DNA from: Draconibacterium mangrovi_A
Lineage (GTDB): Bacteria > Bacteroidota > Bacteroidia > Bacteroidales > Prolixibacteraceae
Length of the DNA stretch: 64,000 nt
Direction of reading: 5' to 3'
NCBI RefSeq assembly: GCF_037646455.1
Contig: NZ_JBBIXN010000001.1
Location: 1,054,001-1,118,000 of the forward strand
Positions 53,756 through 63,975 of this stretch are shown in pieces; the stretch's first letter is position 1, and every line of letters starts with the position of its first letter. The translations under genes and the position numbers were made by a program. The notes beneath the pieces are model-generated. The model was not told the DNA's origin. It searched no databases and saw only the letters and a list, made by a program, of their open reading frames with translations.

Positions 53756-53854
53756 CAAGCTTAACACCGTTCTAAAGCGGTCTGCAGATAGGCAGGAACA
53801 GTGCAAAAAATGGGATCTGGATTTTATATCAAACTCATGCGTGAATAAACTACT

Positions 53855-56800
53855 CTAGTATGCCAGCATAACGGTTCCGTTACGAACTCCGCCAAGTCCA
53901 TCGTTCAGCAGCAATACATAAATGTAGTTTCCTGCCGGTAATCCACCCGAACGACCAATGGTAAGTTTATTGTCGGAAGTTCCCCACCACCAGGCGTCGT
54001 TCCAGCCCCAGTAGTCATAGTTACCGTATTTTTCTTTCTCCCAGAGCAGGTTACCGTTCCGGTTAAAGATCATCAGTTTCGCATCCGGGTAACGCGGATA
54101 GATACACAGGATCTGGAAGAAGTCGTGGACACCGTCGTCGTTTGGCGAGAATCCTTCCGGGATAAACAGTTCGCACTCCAGCTCAGTATCGAGGTACTCC
54201 GGATGTCCGTCAAGGTCGAGGTCGTCGTTGCTATAATCACCGTCGCCGTTGATATCCTCATCCCTGGTCAGGTATTCGTCGTCTTCATCATTTATATCAC
54301 GCCAGTCGCGGATATTGTCACCATCAAAGTCCTGCAATGGTGCCGTACTTCCCGTTTCGTTGTCTATCAGATCCGGAATTCCCCATCCGTCAACCCAGTC
54401 GTAGGCATCATCCAGACCGTCACGATCGATATCGCTGTAGATCCTTGTCACGTCGGCAATACCATCGGCATTGTCGTCATTTCCTTCAATGTAGTCAGGA
54501 ACGTTATCGTTATCCGAATCGGAATCCAGATAATCCGGAATACCATCACCATCGGTATCTGCCAGGTCGATATCGAATGGAATACCTCCTGCACCTTCAT
54601 CATAGTCGTAGTGCGCATCCCAACCGTTGTTGTTCTCATCCCGCCATCCAACCGGTTCATTCCAGTTCTCTTTAGGCTCCCACTGGCCTTCAATGTTGTC
54701 AACAATTCCGTCATTATCCGAGTCAATATCCAGGTAATCCGGGATACCATCCTGATCAGAATCTACCAGCACAGCATCCGGATCCTCAGGCCAGAAACCT
54801 CCGTTTTCAATATTATCGCGTATACCGTCGTTATCATCGTCGATATCAATTGCATCGGCTACACCGTCACAATCGTTATCCGGTACACGGGTAATATATA
54901 CCCAGGCTGTGTCGTACAAGGTTTCTCCGAAACGCGGTATATCCCATATCTCATACTGGAAGCTATCGATACCCTCGGTAAAATCAACAAATGGTTCATA
55001 TTCAAAATGTCCGTCATCGTAAAGTACCAGTATTCCGTTGACCGGCTGTACAAGCGGCACTGAATTCACAACAATAGCATCGCCGTCAGGATCGGAATCG
55101 TTCAATGTTACGCTTCCTGTCAGACTAATACACGGTACTTCGAAGTAATCATCAACGGCATCAGGTGGCTCGTTGGCCGGCACAACTGTGATGAATACCA
55201 GTGCCTGAGCACACTCTTCTTTACAAGGAATGGCATCGTCACAAATGGTATACATAAATACATCATCGCCAACAAATCCGGGATTAGGAGTATAGGTAAC
55301 AGAACCACTAACTTTATCGATCTGCACTGAACCATTGGCCGGTGCAGTTACCAGTTCTAATGTTTCATTTTTTATGTCTGTTTTTAAACCAACATCATAG
55401 TCGTTCTCCACAACGTTAACAGTTACCGGCACATCCATTACAGTTGTATCGTAGTCAGGCAGTGCAACCGGAGGAAGGTTACCAAATACCACGAACTCTG
55501 CAGTACAATAGCCTTCATTTCCGCTCTGATCAATCGCAATTGCAGTAATGGTTACCGGACTGTTTTCAATATCATCGCAATCGAGTACATACCTGCTTAA
55601 CAAGGTGTCAACAATTGTACAGTTCTCCCACTCTGATGTAGTAACCATTGCATAGGTGAGTGTATAGGTTCCATCTTCTTCACTGAGCTGAACCGTATCG
55701 CGCGTGATACAGGTAATCCGAGGTGCAATGGTATCAAGTACGGTAACTGTAGTACTACAACTATCCTGTAATCCATACCCATCAGTTACGGTCAGAGTAA
55801 CCGTATTCGGACCAAGATTATCACAGTCGAAATTGTAGCGGTCGAGTTCGAGTGTAACATCCGTACAGTTATCGAACGATCCGTTATCGATCATATCTTC
55901 TGTAATGCTCGCCAGCCCGTTCTCATCGAGGTAAATAGTATCAGGCTTACAAAGTGCTGTTGGTGGCAAGGTATCCGCTACAGTAATCGTTGCCGTACAA
56001 CTATCTGAAAGACCAGCTTCGTCAACGACCATTATTTGAACCTGGATGCCGGATTCCACATCCTCACAAGTCACATCTCTCCATTGCAGATAAACTTCCA
56101 GGTCTTCCGGTGCCGTACAATTATCATAAACACTATCAACAATTGCCACTGAATCGCGAATTGTCATCTGATACTCTCCTTTTTCATCGAGGTAAACAGT
56201 TATATCAGCACAGAATACTTCCGGTGCCTGGTCATCGATTCCCAGGTAGTAGCTGGTATCGCGGCCAACATTTCCGCAGAAATCGGCAATGCTAAAGTAA
56301 TAGATCACCTGAGAACGACCGGGTGCCAGGATAATTGCTGTATCACGAACTGTAAACGTTGTCGGATCAATCTGACAATTCGGATCGTATGGTGCATTCT
56401 CTACTCCAACCAAAGCAATAAAATCATCATAATTATCAATCCGTGGAATTACTATCGATGAACATTCAGAGGTATCGCCATCAGGAGCAATGATCACAGG
56501 TGGAACATTATCGTAGAAGTCGACATGCTGAACACAGGTATCAATGCGGCCGTAAATGTCTTTGATCACATAGAAGCGATCGATGCTTAGACAGGAGTCT
56601 CGGTCAACAAATTGGTCGAAAGATTCAAATCCGTCCAAGATAAACAACGGATTGTAGAAGCCACCGTAGGCCATAAACTTACTAATGTCATCTGCTTTCG
56701 GATATTGCGACGGATCCGGACATTCTATAGCTGTATCCGGGATACAGGCCAGCTCAGGCTCTAACGAAGTAATCTCAACAGTGAGTGTATCGATACAGCC

Positions 56801-59800
56801 AATAGCATCGTTTACGTAAACCGTATAAGTACCTGCAGCCAAGCTGTCGATGTAATCAGTTGTGTCACTATTACTCCACAAATAATCAAAAGGAGTGGTT
56901 CCTTCATAGACTCCAATTTGTATTTCGCCAACCGGTGCCGGATTATAGTCCTGATCAACATGCAATAATTCATACACCTCGATAGCCGGACGTACCTCAA
57001 TCTCCATGGTCACCGGACTTGCACACTGTCCCGAATCCGGGATAAATGTTAAAGTAAATAATCCTGACTCATCGGTACTCAAAGTATCCGGGAACCAGTA
57101 ACCTGTAAATCCATCTAATGAAGTATCAGGTAATTCAGGCGCTTCAGTAAATTGACAGAGCGGACCAAGTGGTTCAAAATCCGGAGTATAGATAGTATTG
57201 ATAATTATCTTTTGAAGCGTATCCACATCGTTACAACCATCGGTTATACGGTAACGGCGGTAGAATACATCCGGTTCTGTAACACCTCCTGCAAACTCTT
57301 CAAGTAATGTGATCTGCGGAACAGCGCATTCATCAGTTGCGAAAGGTCTCGCATCAGTATATTCCGGCGGTAAATCACACTCGCTTTCAATAATCGGTTC
57401 AAAGTAAGTAATAACCGGAGCTATAGTATCGTAAACATAAATGAGTTCAGTTGTTTCTGACCAATTATTACATCTGTCGTAAATGCGGTACACTCTTTCA
57501 TATACTGTTGGACAGGTTCCCCGTTTGGTTTGACTCATGAATGTAACCAGCCTAATATTTGAGTTACCACAATTGTCGAATGCGTCATTACCGTGTGAGT
57601 TTCGATACCTAAGCACATCAACGTAATCCTCATAAGGCAATCTCCATTCTGAGGCTGTTATGCTGCAATAAGCTTCTTTATCCGGTAATATCAAAGTTGG
57701 CGGCGTATTATCATCTATTACATAAACCTTGGTACACGATTCCTCGTCACCAACCTCATTGGTAATGGTGAATGTACGTGTTACCGTTTCAGGACAGGTT
57801 TGGCCGTTACTTTGATCTTTATAAGTAAAACTGACAATATCTAACGGATAGCTGTTGGCATAACCACCATCGCCTCTAAAAGTTGAAAGCGTATATTTTG
57901 GCAAATCTCCTTTACATTCAAATGTTTCTGATGGTAAGCCATCGCATTCAATCACAAACTCGACTGTTATATATACCTCTATGATTTGCGCACATCTGTC
58001 AACGTTACCACAATAATCTGTCACCTCGTAGGTCCTGGTTATAATTTCAGGATCGGATCCTCCATCTGATACATCTCTCACATGACGGAAACTGACTACA
58101 GCACAGTTATCATCGAAGGTTCCTCCTGCAGTCAGGAAGGCGGTGGTATCTGCATAAGGATCGGGTACAATTCCATCCGTAACCGTAATATCAGGAGGAC
58201 AGCTCATCGTTGGCGGAACCTTGTCATCAACAATTACCTGATGATAACAGGTCCCGACAATATTACCACAGGAATCGGTAACCGAGTAAATCCTGATTTC
58301 CTCATAACAGTAAGAACTAGCTGTGATAACAGAATCACGATAAGTAAACGTTGCCGTGTCTATGCCACATATTGAGTAAACTTCCAGTGAGGTATCCAAA
58401 GCCAGGAATTCTGAAAGGGTAGTTGCTATCGGATAATTTGCCAGATCTTCATAACAGGTTAAATCAGTAGTCCCGGCACAAACCATATACCTCTCTGGTG
58501 GAACAGGTTCGATAATGGTCGCTGTAAATTCAGCCGGGCAATCACTCGCATCGAGCACATGTAGTGTATACGTTCCTGCTGGCTGGTTATACAGATCTTC
58601 ATTGATACCAACTACCACACCCGCTTCATTGGTCCATTCGTAAGTATAGCCCGGAGTTCCTCCTCCAACCGAGACTTCAATACTACCATCACTGAGTCCG
58701 GCATCAGAAACATGAGTTATTGCCTCGAGAATGATCGAAACAGAATCTGGTTGTGTGATTTCAACTTCGATCGAATCGCTACATCCAATTATATCAGTTA
58801 CAAGCACAGAATAGATTCCGGCCGGTAAGTTGGCCAGATCCTCAGTTGTTTCGCCCGTGTTCCATTTAAAGGTGAACGGACTAAGTCCACCGCTGACCGT
58901 AATATCGATCGTGCCGGTGCTGTCGCCGTAACACAATACATCAACCGGATCGGCGGTGATATCGATAGGTGGACTTATGGTGAGATGCAACCACAGACTA
59001 TCGGCACAGATACTTCCACCTACCGTATGCAGATAGGTCCCCGAAGCATAATAAGTTTGACCGTTACCCGCTAACCAGGTATATTCCTCACAGGCTTCAA
59101 TGGTATCGTGAGTCGTTATCCCCTGAAGGATGGTAACACCCAAATACACGATCGAGTCACAATTCATTGTATTCGTCAATTGCGCCTCATAAATTTCATC
59201 CGTGAGTGTTTGGATCGGTATTTCATTCCAGTCGGCCACGACCTCGCCCCGGCAGAAGGTATCGTAAACATAAACCGTATCCGGAATTATTATTTCAACA
59301 TTATATGTCAGCAGAGAATCACATCCGGCTGCATTCACCAGCGTATCGAGGTAAGTACTGTCATTTTCGGCAAAAATAGTAAGGTTATTCCAGGCGTAAG
59401 GCGGATTCCCGTAACATAGCATCGTATCGATGATAGTATCGGTTGACGGGACAATATGCATATTGAGATAAACCAGCGAATCACACAAATACTGATTGGT
59501 TAACCTGGCCTCGTAAATGCTGTCGAAAACTGTTTGTATCGTAATTCCGTTCCATACAAATTCAGGTTCATCCTGACAAATGATGCTGTCAACCTTGAAG
59601 GTATCAGGAGGTGTCACTTTCACATCGTAGGTAAGCAATGAATCACACCCAAAACTATTTACCAGGGTATCCAGATAAATACTATCCTGTTCGGTCATGA
59701 TCCAGCGGTTGTTCCATGCAAACTCCGGAGCCCCTACACACAGAGTAGTATCCAGCAGCGTATCTGTTATTGGAAGTGTAAATACTTCCAGCTTAATATG

Positions 59801-61462
59801 AAGGGAGTCGCAGCCAGAGGTAGAATAATACATCGTATCGAGGTACAAGCTATCCATTCCCGGAACACCCGGAACAATCGTGTCGGTGTACAATACAAAT
59901 GGTTCTTGATTTTCGCAAATATAAATTGTAGTGTCTTTTGGTTCAGGGAACAAGACCGTAACGTCCAGAGTAATAACCGAGTCGCAGCCATATTGGTTGA
60001 TCAAAGTATCTCTATAAACTCGATCCATGTCGCTGGTAATCGTTTTGTCGTTCCAGATGAAAGGATCTGCACCCGCACAAATTTCCATAGAATCGTACAC
60101 AAAGTCAGGCGGGTAAACAATAATCTGAATCTCGTCGCTGGCAGTACATCCTTCGTCATCTTCAATTGTGTAGACTAAATCGAAAATTCCCGGTCCTGAG
60201 TTCTTAAAGATCACATTTGCTTTATCTTTTCTGTCGAGGAAATTAGCACCGTATCCCGACCATGTACTGGTGATACTACCGGTTCCTCCTACCGAATTAC
60301 CAATTAAAATTACTTGTTCTCCAACGCATAATATCGAATCGTCCACTGTAATATAAGCAAGCAGTGAATCGGGCTGTGCAATTAATACCGTATCGCGAAC
60401 AACACAACGATTCGAATCTGTAACCGTTAAAATATAAGTATCGGCTGGAATGTCGTAAATATCATCGGTATCGAAGGTTGATCCCAGTGTTCCCTGCCAA
60501 TTGTAAGAAAGCTCTCCGGTACCTCCCCAGGCTGATGACAGGATATAGGCGTCGGAATATCCGAAACAGCTCACTATACCAACGTCGTCAATTTGTTCTT
60601 CCAGCAGAATTGGATCCACGATCTTTATAGAATCGGAAACCGTACAATTGTTGGCATCGGTGACTGTAACGTTATAGGTTCCGGCCCATAAACCATTAAC
60701 AGTAGCTGAATTTACAGATTCAAAACCCGGTGGTCCTTCCCATACATAATCGAAAGGAGGCTGCCCAACAGTGACATTCGCAGTAATGGATGCATTGCTG
60801 TCGTTGTAGCATAAGGGATCAATTTTCGTCAATTCAACTTCAGGTCTGCTAAACGTAAAAGTCACTGTATCAAAATCGGGTTCGCAGGTTCCGTTATCTG
60901 CCAGTCCGTCCGCTCTAAGTACCAGTGTTACGCTGCCTGCAACACTGTCGGTGGGCCCCAGGTAATAAGTAGGATGCAGGCTGTACGGATCGCTGAAAGT
61001 ACCATCGCTAAGACTTGTCCATTCAAGGATGCTGTAATTATAAGCAGTATCTTCCGAAAGTATAATATCGTCGACATTACAGATCACCCGGTCGTCGCCG
61101 GCTATGGCTTCGGGAAGCGGGAATACCCGTACCATACCTTGTTCAACCGTATCACAACCGTGTTCGGTCGTCACCATGACCACAATATCAAAATCACCAA
61201 CCTTGTCCCAAAGATGCGTGATTTCATTGCCCCAGGTAGTGTCTATTCCATCTACCTCCGTAAAATCAACACCAGGTATATTGTGCATGGTATCACCTGC
61301 TAGCCTATCCACAATATCCCAGTAGTAAGTATAGAGTTTTTCTCCATCGCGACGATAGGTACGCTCGGCGCCCACACATACCGAATCAATGACATAGGTC
61401 TCCTGGGCGAGCAGGTTTGCCGCCATCAACAGGAAGAATGCTATGTACATCAATTTTTTCAT
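53855..61462 (-). CDS. Giant multidomain cell-surface protein with type IX secretion (type B) C-terminal domain
   Basis: 2535 residues, exported by Sec (signal peptide ending 'AANLLAQ') and then by the type IX system. Order seen: Ig/PKD-like region (about 20-200); SprB-type repeats (about 205-370, 'CYNDSNASITANVTVGQPPFDYVWEG'-like, in parts); six to seven about 55-residue repeats with WN...YLDTL...GCDSL (about 457-830); a second SprB-like pair (about 840-1010, 'CYGDSTGTIDITVSGG'); HYR-like domains with 'DNTPPTLILP' type starts (about 1020-1990); two cadherin-like domains ('NVVENDYD', 'SVTLNDSDPDGD', about 1994-2190); Asp-rich thrombospondin-3-like calcium repeats (about 2194-2426); and a gliding-motility-associated C-terminal domain (2427-2535, 'IPEGFSPNDDGVHDFF'). 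Likely an adhesin or structural surface protein. Confidence 0.93.
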   Translation of the reverse strand: MKKLMYIAFFLLMAANLLAQETYVIDSVCVGAERTYRRDGEKLYTYYWDIVDRLAGDTMHNIPGVDFTEVDGIDTTWGNEITHLWDKVGDFDIVVMVTTEHGCDTVEQGMVRVFPLPEAIAGDDRVICNVDDIILSEDTAYNYSILEWTSLSDGTFSDPYSLHPTYYLGPTDSVAGSVTLVLRADGLADNGTCEPDFDTVTFTFSRPEVELTKIDPLCYNDSNASITANVTVGQPPFDYVWEGPPGFESVNSATVNGLWAGTYNVTVTDANNCTVSDSIKIVDPILLEEQIDDVGIVSCFGYSDAYILSSAWGGTGELSYNWQGTLGSTFDTDDIYDIPADTYILTVTDSNRCVVRDTVLIAQPDSLLAYITVDDSILCVGEQVILIGNSVGGTGSITSTWSGYGANFLDRKDKANVIFKNSGPGIFDLVYTIEDDEGCTASDEIQIIVYPPDFVYDSMEICAGADPFIWNDKTITSDMDRVYRDTLINQYGCDSVITLDVTVLFPEPKDTTIYICENQEPFVLYTDTIVPGVPGMDSLYLDTMYYSTSGCDSLHIKLEVFTLPITDTLLDTTLCVGAPEFAWNNRWIMTEQDSIYLDTLVNSFGCDSLLTYDVKVTPPDTFKVDSIICQDEPEFVWNGITIQTVFDSIYEARLTNQYLCDSLVYLNMHIVPSTDTIIDTMLCYGNPPYAWNNLTIFAENDSTYLDTLVNAAGCDSLLTYNVEIIIPDTVYVYDTFCRGEVVADWNEIPIQTLTDEIYEAQLTNTMNCDSIVYLGVTILQGITTHDTIEACEEYTWLAGNGQTYYASGTYLHTVGGSICADSLWLHLTISPPIDITADPVDVLCYGDSTGTIDITVSGGLSPFTFKWNTGETTEDLANLPAGIYSVLVTDIIGCSDSIEVEITQPDSVSIILEAITHVSDAGLSDGSIEVSVGGGTPGYTYEWTNEAGVVVGINEDLYNQPAGTYTLHVLDASDCPAEFTATIIEPVPPERYMVCAGTTDLTCYEDLANYPIATTLSEFLALDTSLEVYSICGIDTATFTYRDSVITASSYCYEEIRIYSVTDSCGNIVGTCYHQVIVDDKVPPTMSCPPDITVTDGIVPDPYADTTAFLTAGGTFDDNCAVVSFRHVRDVSDGGSDPEIITRTYEVTDYCGNVDRCAQIIEVYITVEFVIECDGLPSETFECKGDLPKYTLSTFRGDGGYANSYPLDIVSFTYKDQSNGQTCPETVTRTFTITNEVGDEESCTKVYVIDDNTPPTLILPDKEAYCSITASEWRLPYEDYVDVLRYRNSHGNDAFDNCGNSNIRLVTFMSQTKRGTCPTVYERVYRIYDRCNNWSETTELIYVYDTIAPVITYFEPIIESECDLPPEYTDARPFATDECAVPQITLLEEFAGGVTEPDVFYRRYRITDGCNDVDTLQKIIINTIYTPDFEPLGPLCQFTEAPELPDTSLDGFTGYWFPDTLSTDESGLFTLTFIPDSGQCASPVTMEIEVRPAIEVYELLHVDQDYNPAPVGEIQIGVYEGTTPFDYLWSNSDTTDYIDSLAAGTYTVYVNDAIGCIDTLTVEITSLEPELACIPDTAIECPDPSQYPKADDISKFMAYGGFYNPLFILDGFESFDQFVDRDSCLSIDRFYVIKDIYGRIDTCVQHVDFYDNVPPVIIAPDGDTSECSSIVIPRIDNYDDFIALVGVENAPYDPNCQIDPTTFTVRDTAIILAPGRSQVIYYFSIADFCGNVGRDTSYYLGIDDQAPEVFCADITVYLDEKGEYQMTIRDSVAIVDSVYDNCTAPEDLEVYLQWRDVTCEDVESGIQVQIMVVDEAGLSDSCTATITVADTLPPTALCKPDTIYLDENGLASITEDMIDNGSFDNCTDVTLELDRYNFDCDNLGPNTVTLTVTDGYGLQDSCSTTVTVLDTIAPRITCITRDTVQLSEEDGTYTLTYAMVTTSEWENCTIVDTLLSRYVLDCDDIENSPVTITAIAIDQSGNEGYCTAEFVVFGNLPPVALPDYDTTVMDVPVTVNVVENDYDVGLKTDIKNETLELVTAPANGSVQIDKVSGSVTYTPNPGFVGDDVFMYTICDDAIPCKEECAQALVFITVVPANEPPDAVDDYFEVPCISLTGSVTLNDSDPDGDAIVVNSVPLVQPVNGILVLYDDGHFEYEPFVDFTEGIDSFQYEIWDIPRFGETLYDTAWVYITRVPDNDCDGVADAIDIDDDNDGIRDNIENGGFWPEDPDAVLVDSDQDGIPDYLDIDSDNDGIVDNIEGQWEPKENWNEPVGWRDENNNGWDAHYDYDEGAGGIPFDIDLADTDGDGIPDYLDSDSDNDNVPDYIEGNDDNADGIADVTRIYSDIDRDGLDDAYDWVDGWGIPDLIDNETGSTAPLQDFDGDNIRDWRDINDEDDEYLTRDEDINGDGDYSNDDLDLDGHPEYLDTELECELFIPEGFSPNDDGVHDFFQILCIYPRYPDAKLMIFNRNGNLLWEKEKYGNYDYWGWNDAWWWGTSDNKLTIGRSGGLPAGNYIYVLLLNDGLGGVRNGTVMLAY

Positions 61463-61560
61463 TTCTTTTTTGAGCTACAAACTGTGAGCAGTGAGCCTCG
61501 AGCTTGTTTATCTTTTATTTAATGTTTGTCTTTCAAATTATTCTTTGCGGCTTCGCGGCT

Positions 61561-61600
61561 TCGCGTGAAAATTCTCTCGCTAAGACGCCAGGACGCTAAG
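61561..61600. repeat. Dispersed repeat, copy 1 (CTCTCGC-TAAG-CGC type)
   Basis: Text 'ctctcgctaagacgcc' and 'aggacgctaag', degenerate match to a second copy at 63938-63975 ('ctctcgccaaggcgct', 'aagacgctaag'). It lies between the giant protein gene and its upstream partner. Short GC-rich modules of this type are scattered in intergenic DNA of many bacteria; function unknown. Confidence 0.55.
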
Positions 61601-61635
61601 TTCATTTCGAATTTACAATTTATGTTCACCATACG

Positions 61636-62361
61636 CTAATCCTCCTTTAAATAGATCGGTTGTTTGGCCGGTTTTGGGTAGATCAGGATTCCGGTATTTG
61701 GTCGTTCATCTACCGAATATTCATAGGCTTTACAATTATCTTCTACTTTAATTATCCAGAATGTGGTCTCACCTACCGGTAATGGCTCGGTAATCGGAAT
61801 GGCTATTTCAGGATCCGGTACTCCGCCCATCACATTCACTACACTTGGTGTTACCTGGTCGCCAATGGTATAATACACATCGTAAGGTCCGATACCTGTA
61901 AACCGAATGTAAACATTGGTAGGTTCTCCTATACATACCGAATCGGCATAAACTTCAAGATCGAGTGTTGATTCCAGCACCTCCAGTACATACATCTCAA
62001 TATTATCGGTACAGCTTTCTTCATCAATCACGTGAATACGCACATAATAAAAACCGGGTGTAAGACCGACTACCTGAACCGTACTGCCTTCGCCACTGGC
62101 ATACATGCCATCAACAAAATGCAATGCGGGATCGAGTGTTCCGGCCGGATCGAGCACATCGGTTGTACCGGATGAGGCCTCGTAAATGCCCCACACATAA
62201 TGCGGTTCCGGAATACCCGGACGGCTGGTTACGCTAAAGGTCATGGTATCGCACTCGTTCACCGAAATAGGCGTTTGGGCCGAAGCTTTTGCCACGGTCA
62301 GTGCTACCAGGAATATTCCCAGTAAAGCGGTAATGATAGTATGTACGAGATTCTTCTTCAT
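61636..62361 (-). CDS. Secreted Ig-like protein preceding the T9SS cargo gene
   Basis: 241 residues, signal peptide cut at 'VAKASAQ', then two beta-sandwich regions: about 30-130 ('CDTMTFSVTSRPGIPEPHYVWGIY', in parts, 'GLTPGFYYVRIHVIDEESCTDNIEMYVLEV') and about 135-220 ('LEVYADSVCIGEPTNVYIRFTG', 'GPYDVYYTIGD'). I do not recognise a named family. It has no C-terminal sorting domain, so it should stay periplasmic or associate with another surface protein. It is 173 bp upstream of the 2535-residue cargo gene on the same strand and probably shares its promoter. A role as cargo partner is inferred from position and from the similar Ig-type folds. Confidence 0.7.
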   Translation of the reverse strand: MKKNLVHTIITALLGIFLVALTVAKASAQTPISVNECDTMTFSVTSRPGIPEPHYVWGIYEASSGTTDVLDPAGTLDPALHFVDGMYASGEGSTVQVVGLTPGFYYVRIHVIDEESCTDNIEMYVLEVLESTLDLEVYADSVCIGEPTNVYIRFTGIGPYDVYYTIGDQVTPSVVNVMGGVPDPEIAIPITEPLPVGETTFWIIKVEDNCKAYEYSVDERPNTGILIYPKPAKQPIYLKED

Positions 62362-62531
62362 AATCAGCTACAAGCTGTAAGACACCAGTCAATATCATCA
62401 GTCATTATTAAAGAGCTTTCTTTTGCCCCGTCTGCTTTTGAATTCCGGATAGACTTTTGACTTTGTCCTTTTTCCTTTTGACTTCTATTTAATCATTGTT
62501 AAACTGTTCTATTGTTAAATTGTAAAACTGC

Positions 62532-62539
62532 CAAATGTA
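62532..62539 (-). promoter_or_regulatory. Promoter -7 element of the T9SS cargo unit
   Basis: Minus-strand TACATTTG, an exact TAnnTTTG match, start point near 62525 and a leader of about 164 nt before the ATG at 62361. No TTTG at -33, which would fit a promoter that needs an activator. Confidence 0.45.
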
Positions 62540-62598
62540 AATTTTCTTCATACTTCTAATATTTTCATTCGTAAATCCAGCTATCAAATGTGTTATTA

Positions 62599-62635
62599 AA
62601 ATTACTTGCGGTAATGATTGAAATTACTTGCGGTA
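62599..62635 (-). repeat. 22-bp-spaced direct repeats, possible activator site
   Basis: AAATTACTTGCGGTA occurs exactly twice (62599-62613 and 62621-62635), 22 bp apart, about two helical turns. A degenerate inverted copy (GTGCGTAAGTAATTT) is at about 62671-62685. Relative to the -7 element at 62532, the direct repeats lie at about -75 to -110, where class I activators bind. Confidence 0.5.
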
Positions 62636-63937
62636 GTTTTTTTTTTATGTCCGCATATAACTTCGGTCTTGTGCGTAAGTAATTTTTTTTTCTCAGTACA
62701 TTTTTTTCATCTTCTTCAATTCATGATTAAATCCGGCAATTTCTTGCTCAAAACGGCACTTGAACTTTGATCAACGACTCAATCTTAAGCCCGGGCGATC
62801 ATTACTTCTTATCCCAGAATCTTGCCCCGGGTTGAAATCTTCCGCCCCCTTTGAAGTTTTCCTGCTCCTCAGCCTGCACCTTTGCCTTCATTATTCTTAA
62901 TTCGTTAATCATCATTCATTGATCGAGCTTTGAGCTGCGGGCTGTGAGCCTCGTGCTTGTCACTCTTACATTTATTATTTGTCATTCCATTTACTGCTAT
63001 TGCTAAACAGTTCTATTGTCAAATTGCAAAACTATCAACTGCGACCCGTCAGCTATAGCTTGCCGGGCAGGCTGAAAACTGTGACTGTTCACTTTCTTCT
63101 TCGCCTGTGCCTCAGCCTGGGCCTTCTTCGTTCTGCAATCATAAATCGTTAATCATCATTCGTTATTCTAAAGTCCTTGCTACCCCTGGCCCCTAAAGGG
63201 GGAATCCGGGTAAGCTGTGAACTTTTATTCTTCATTTGTTTGTCTTTCACTTTCGTGGTTCAAAACGCTACAAGGTTATTAAACACCTGAAGGTCTTTGT
63301 TTTTTTTCAGTATTAGTGAACTCTATTTTTTTCACAACATCTTTTACACGGATCGCTTAAAACTAAAGACATTTTCTCCTGCAAGGCCCGAACATGCGGG
63401 ATGCAGTACCGGCGAAAAGCCTTTAGCCTGTGAAATTTGCCTTGCAAAAATCTTCGATTTATTTCACAGGTTGAAGTCTTTCGCGGATTAATCATCGCTC
63501 TGTGTTGCTCTGCGCTGTCCTGATTCCCTGTTGTTTCGATTTTATATTTAACCGCAACTTGTCCCGATACCTCGGGAGAGAGCTCAGAGTGCATGCAGAG
63601 GTCCACAGAGGATGAATTTGCCCGTTGGGCAGTATCAACCGGTTGGATGGGCGGGTCGCCCCGGCCACGTTTCCAACATCCGTTGTTTGGATAAAGCAGC
63701 AGCCTACCCCGGGTCATGGAGCTTTGGGCTTCGAGCTTAGAGCTTAGAGCTTTTGGCTTTCCCCATACCAGGGGAGGTGCATTGCTTTTCCTGATGTTGT
63801 AAGTTTTATCGTTCACATTTTTACATGTTTAAAATTTTATATAAGCTACAAGTCATAAGCTGCAAGCTTCAAGTCGGATGACTTTGAATACTGCTAACTG
63901 AGACTGTTCACTTCCTTTTTGCGACTCTGCGACTTTA

Positions 63938-63975
63938 CGTGAATTAATCTCTCGCCAAGGCGCTAAGACGCTAAG
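63938..63975. repeat. Dispersed repeat, copy 2 (CTCTCGC-CAAG-CGC type)
   Basis: 'ctctcgccaaggcgct' followed by 'aagacgctaag'; same order as the copy at 61561-61600, with about 80 percent identity by eye. Confidence 0.55.

Noticed and set aside
53609..53806. 65-codon open frame on the minus strand
   Set aside because: It spans the palindromic element and encodes only the translated inverted repeat.
54125..55063. 312-codon open frame on the plus strand
   Set aside because: It lies antisense to the Asp-rich calcium repeats of the giant surface protein; GAC/GAT-rich codons read backwards give Val/Ile-rich frames without stops.
59110..60100. Regularly spaced similar segments that could suggest a CRISPR-like array
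   Set aside because: The spacing is about 165 bp, the similarity is at protein level, and the segments are in frame inside one coding sequence.
63313..63816. Open frame of 167 codons on the minus strand
   Set aside because: It runs through degenerate intergenic repeats, has odd composition (many Ser, Arg, Pro, Cys), no domain and no signal; it reads as translated repeat text.
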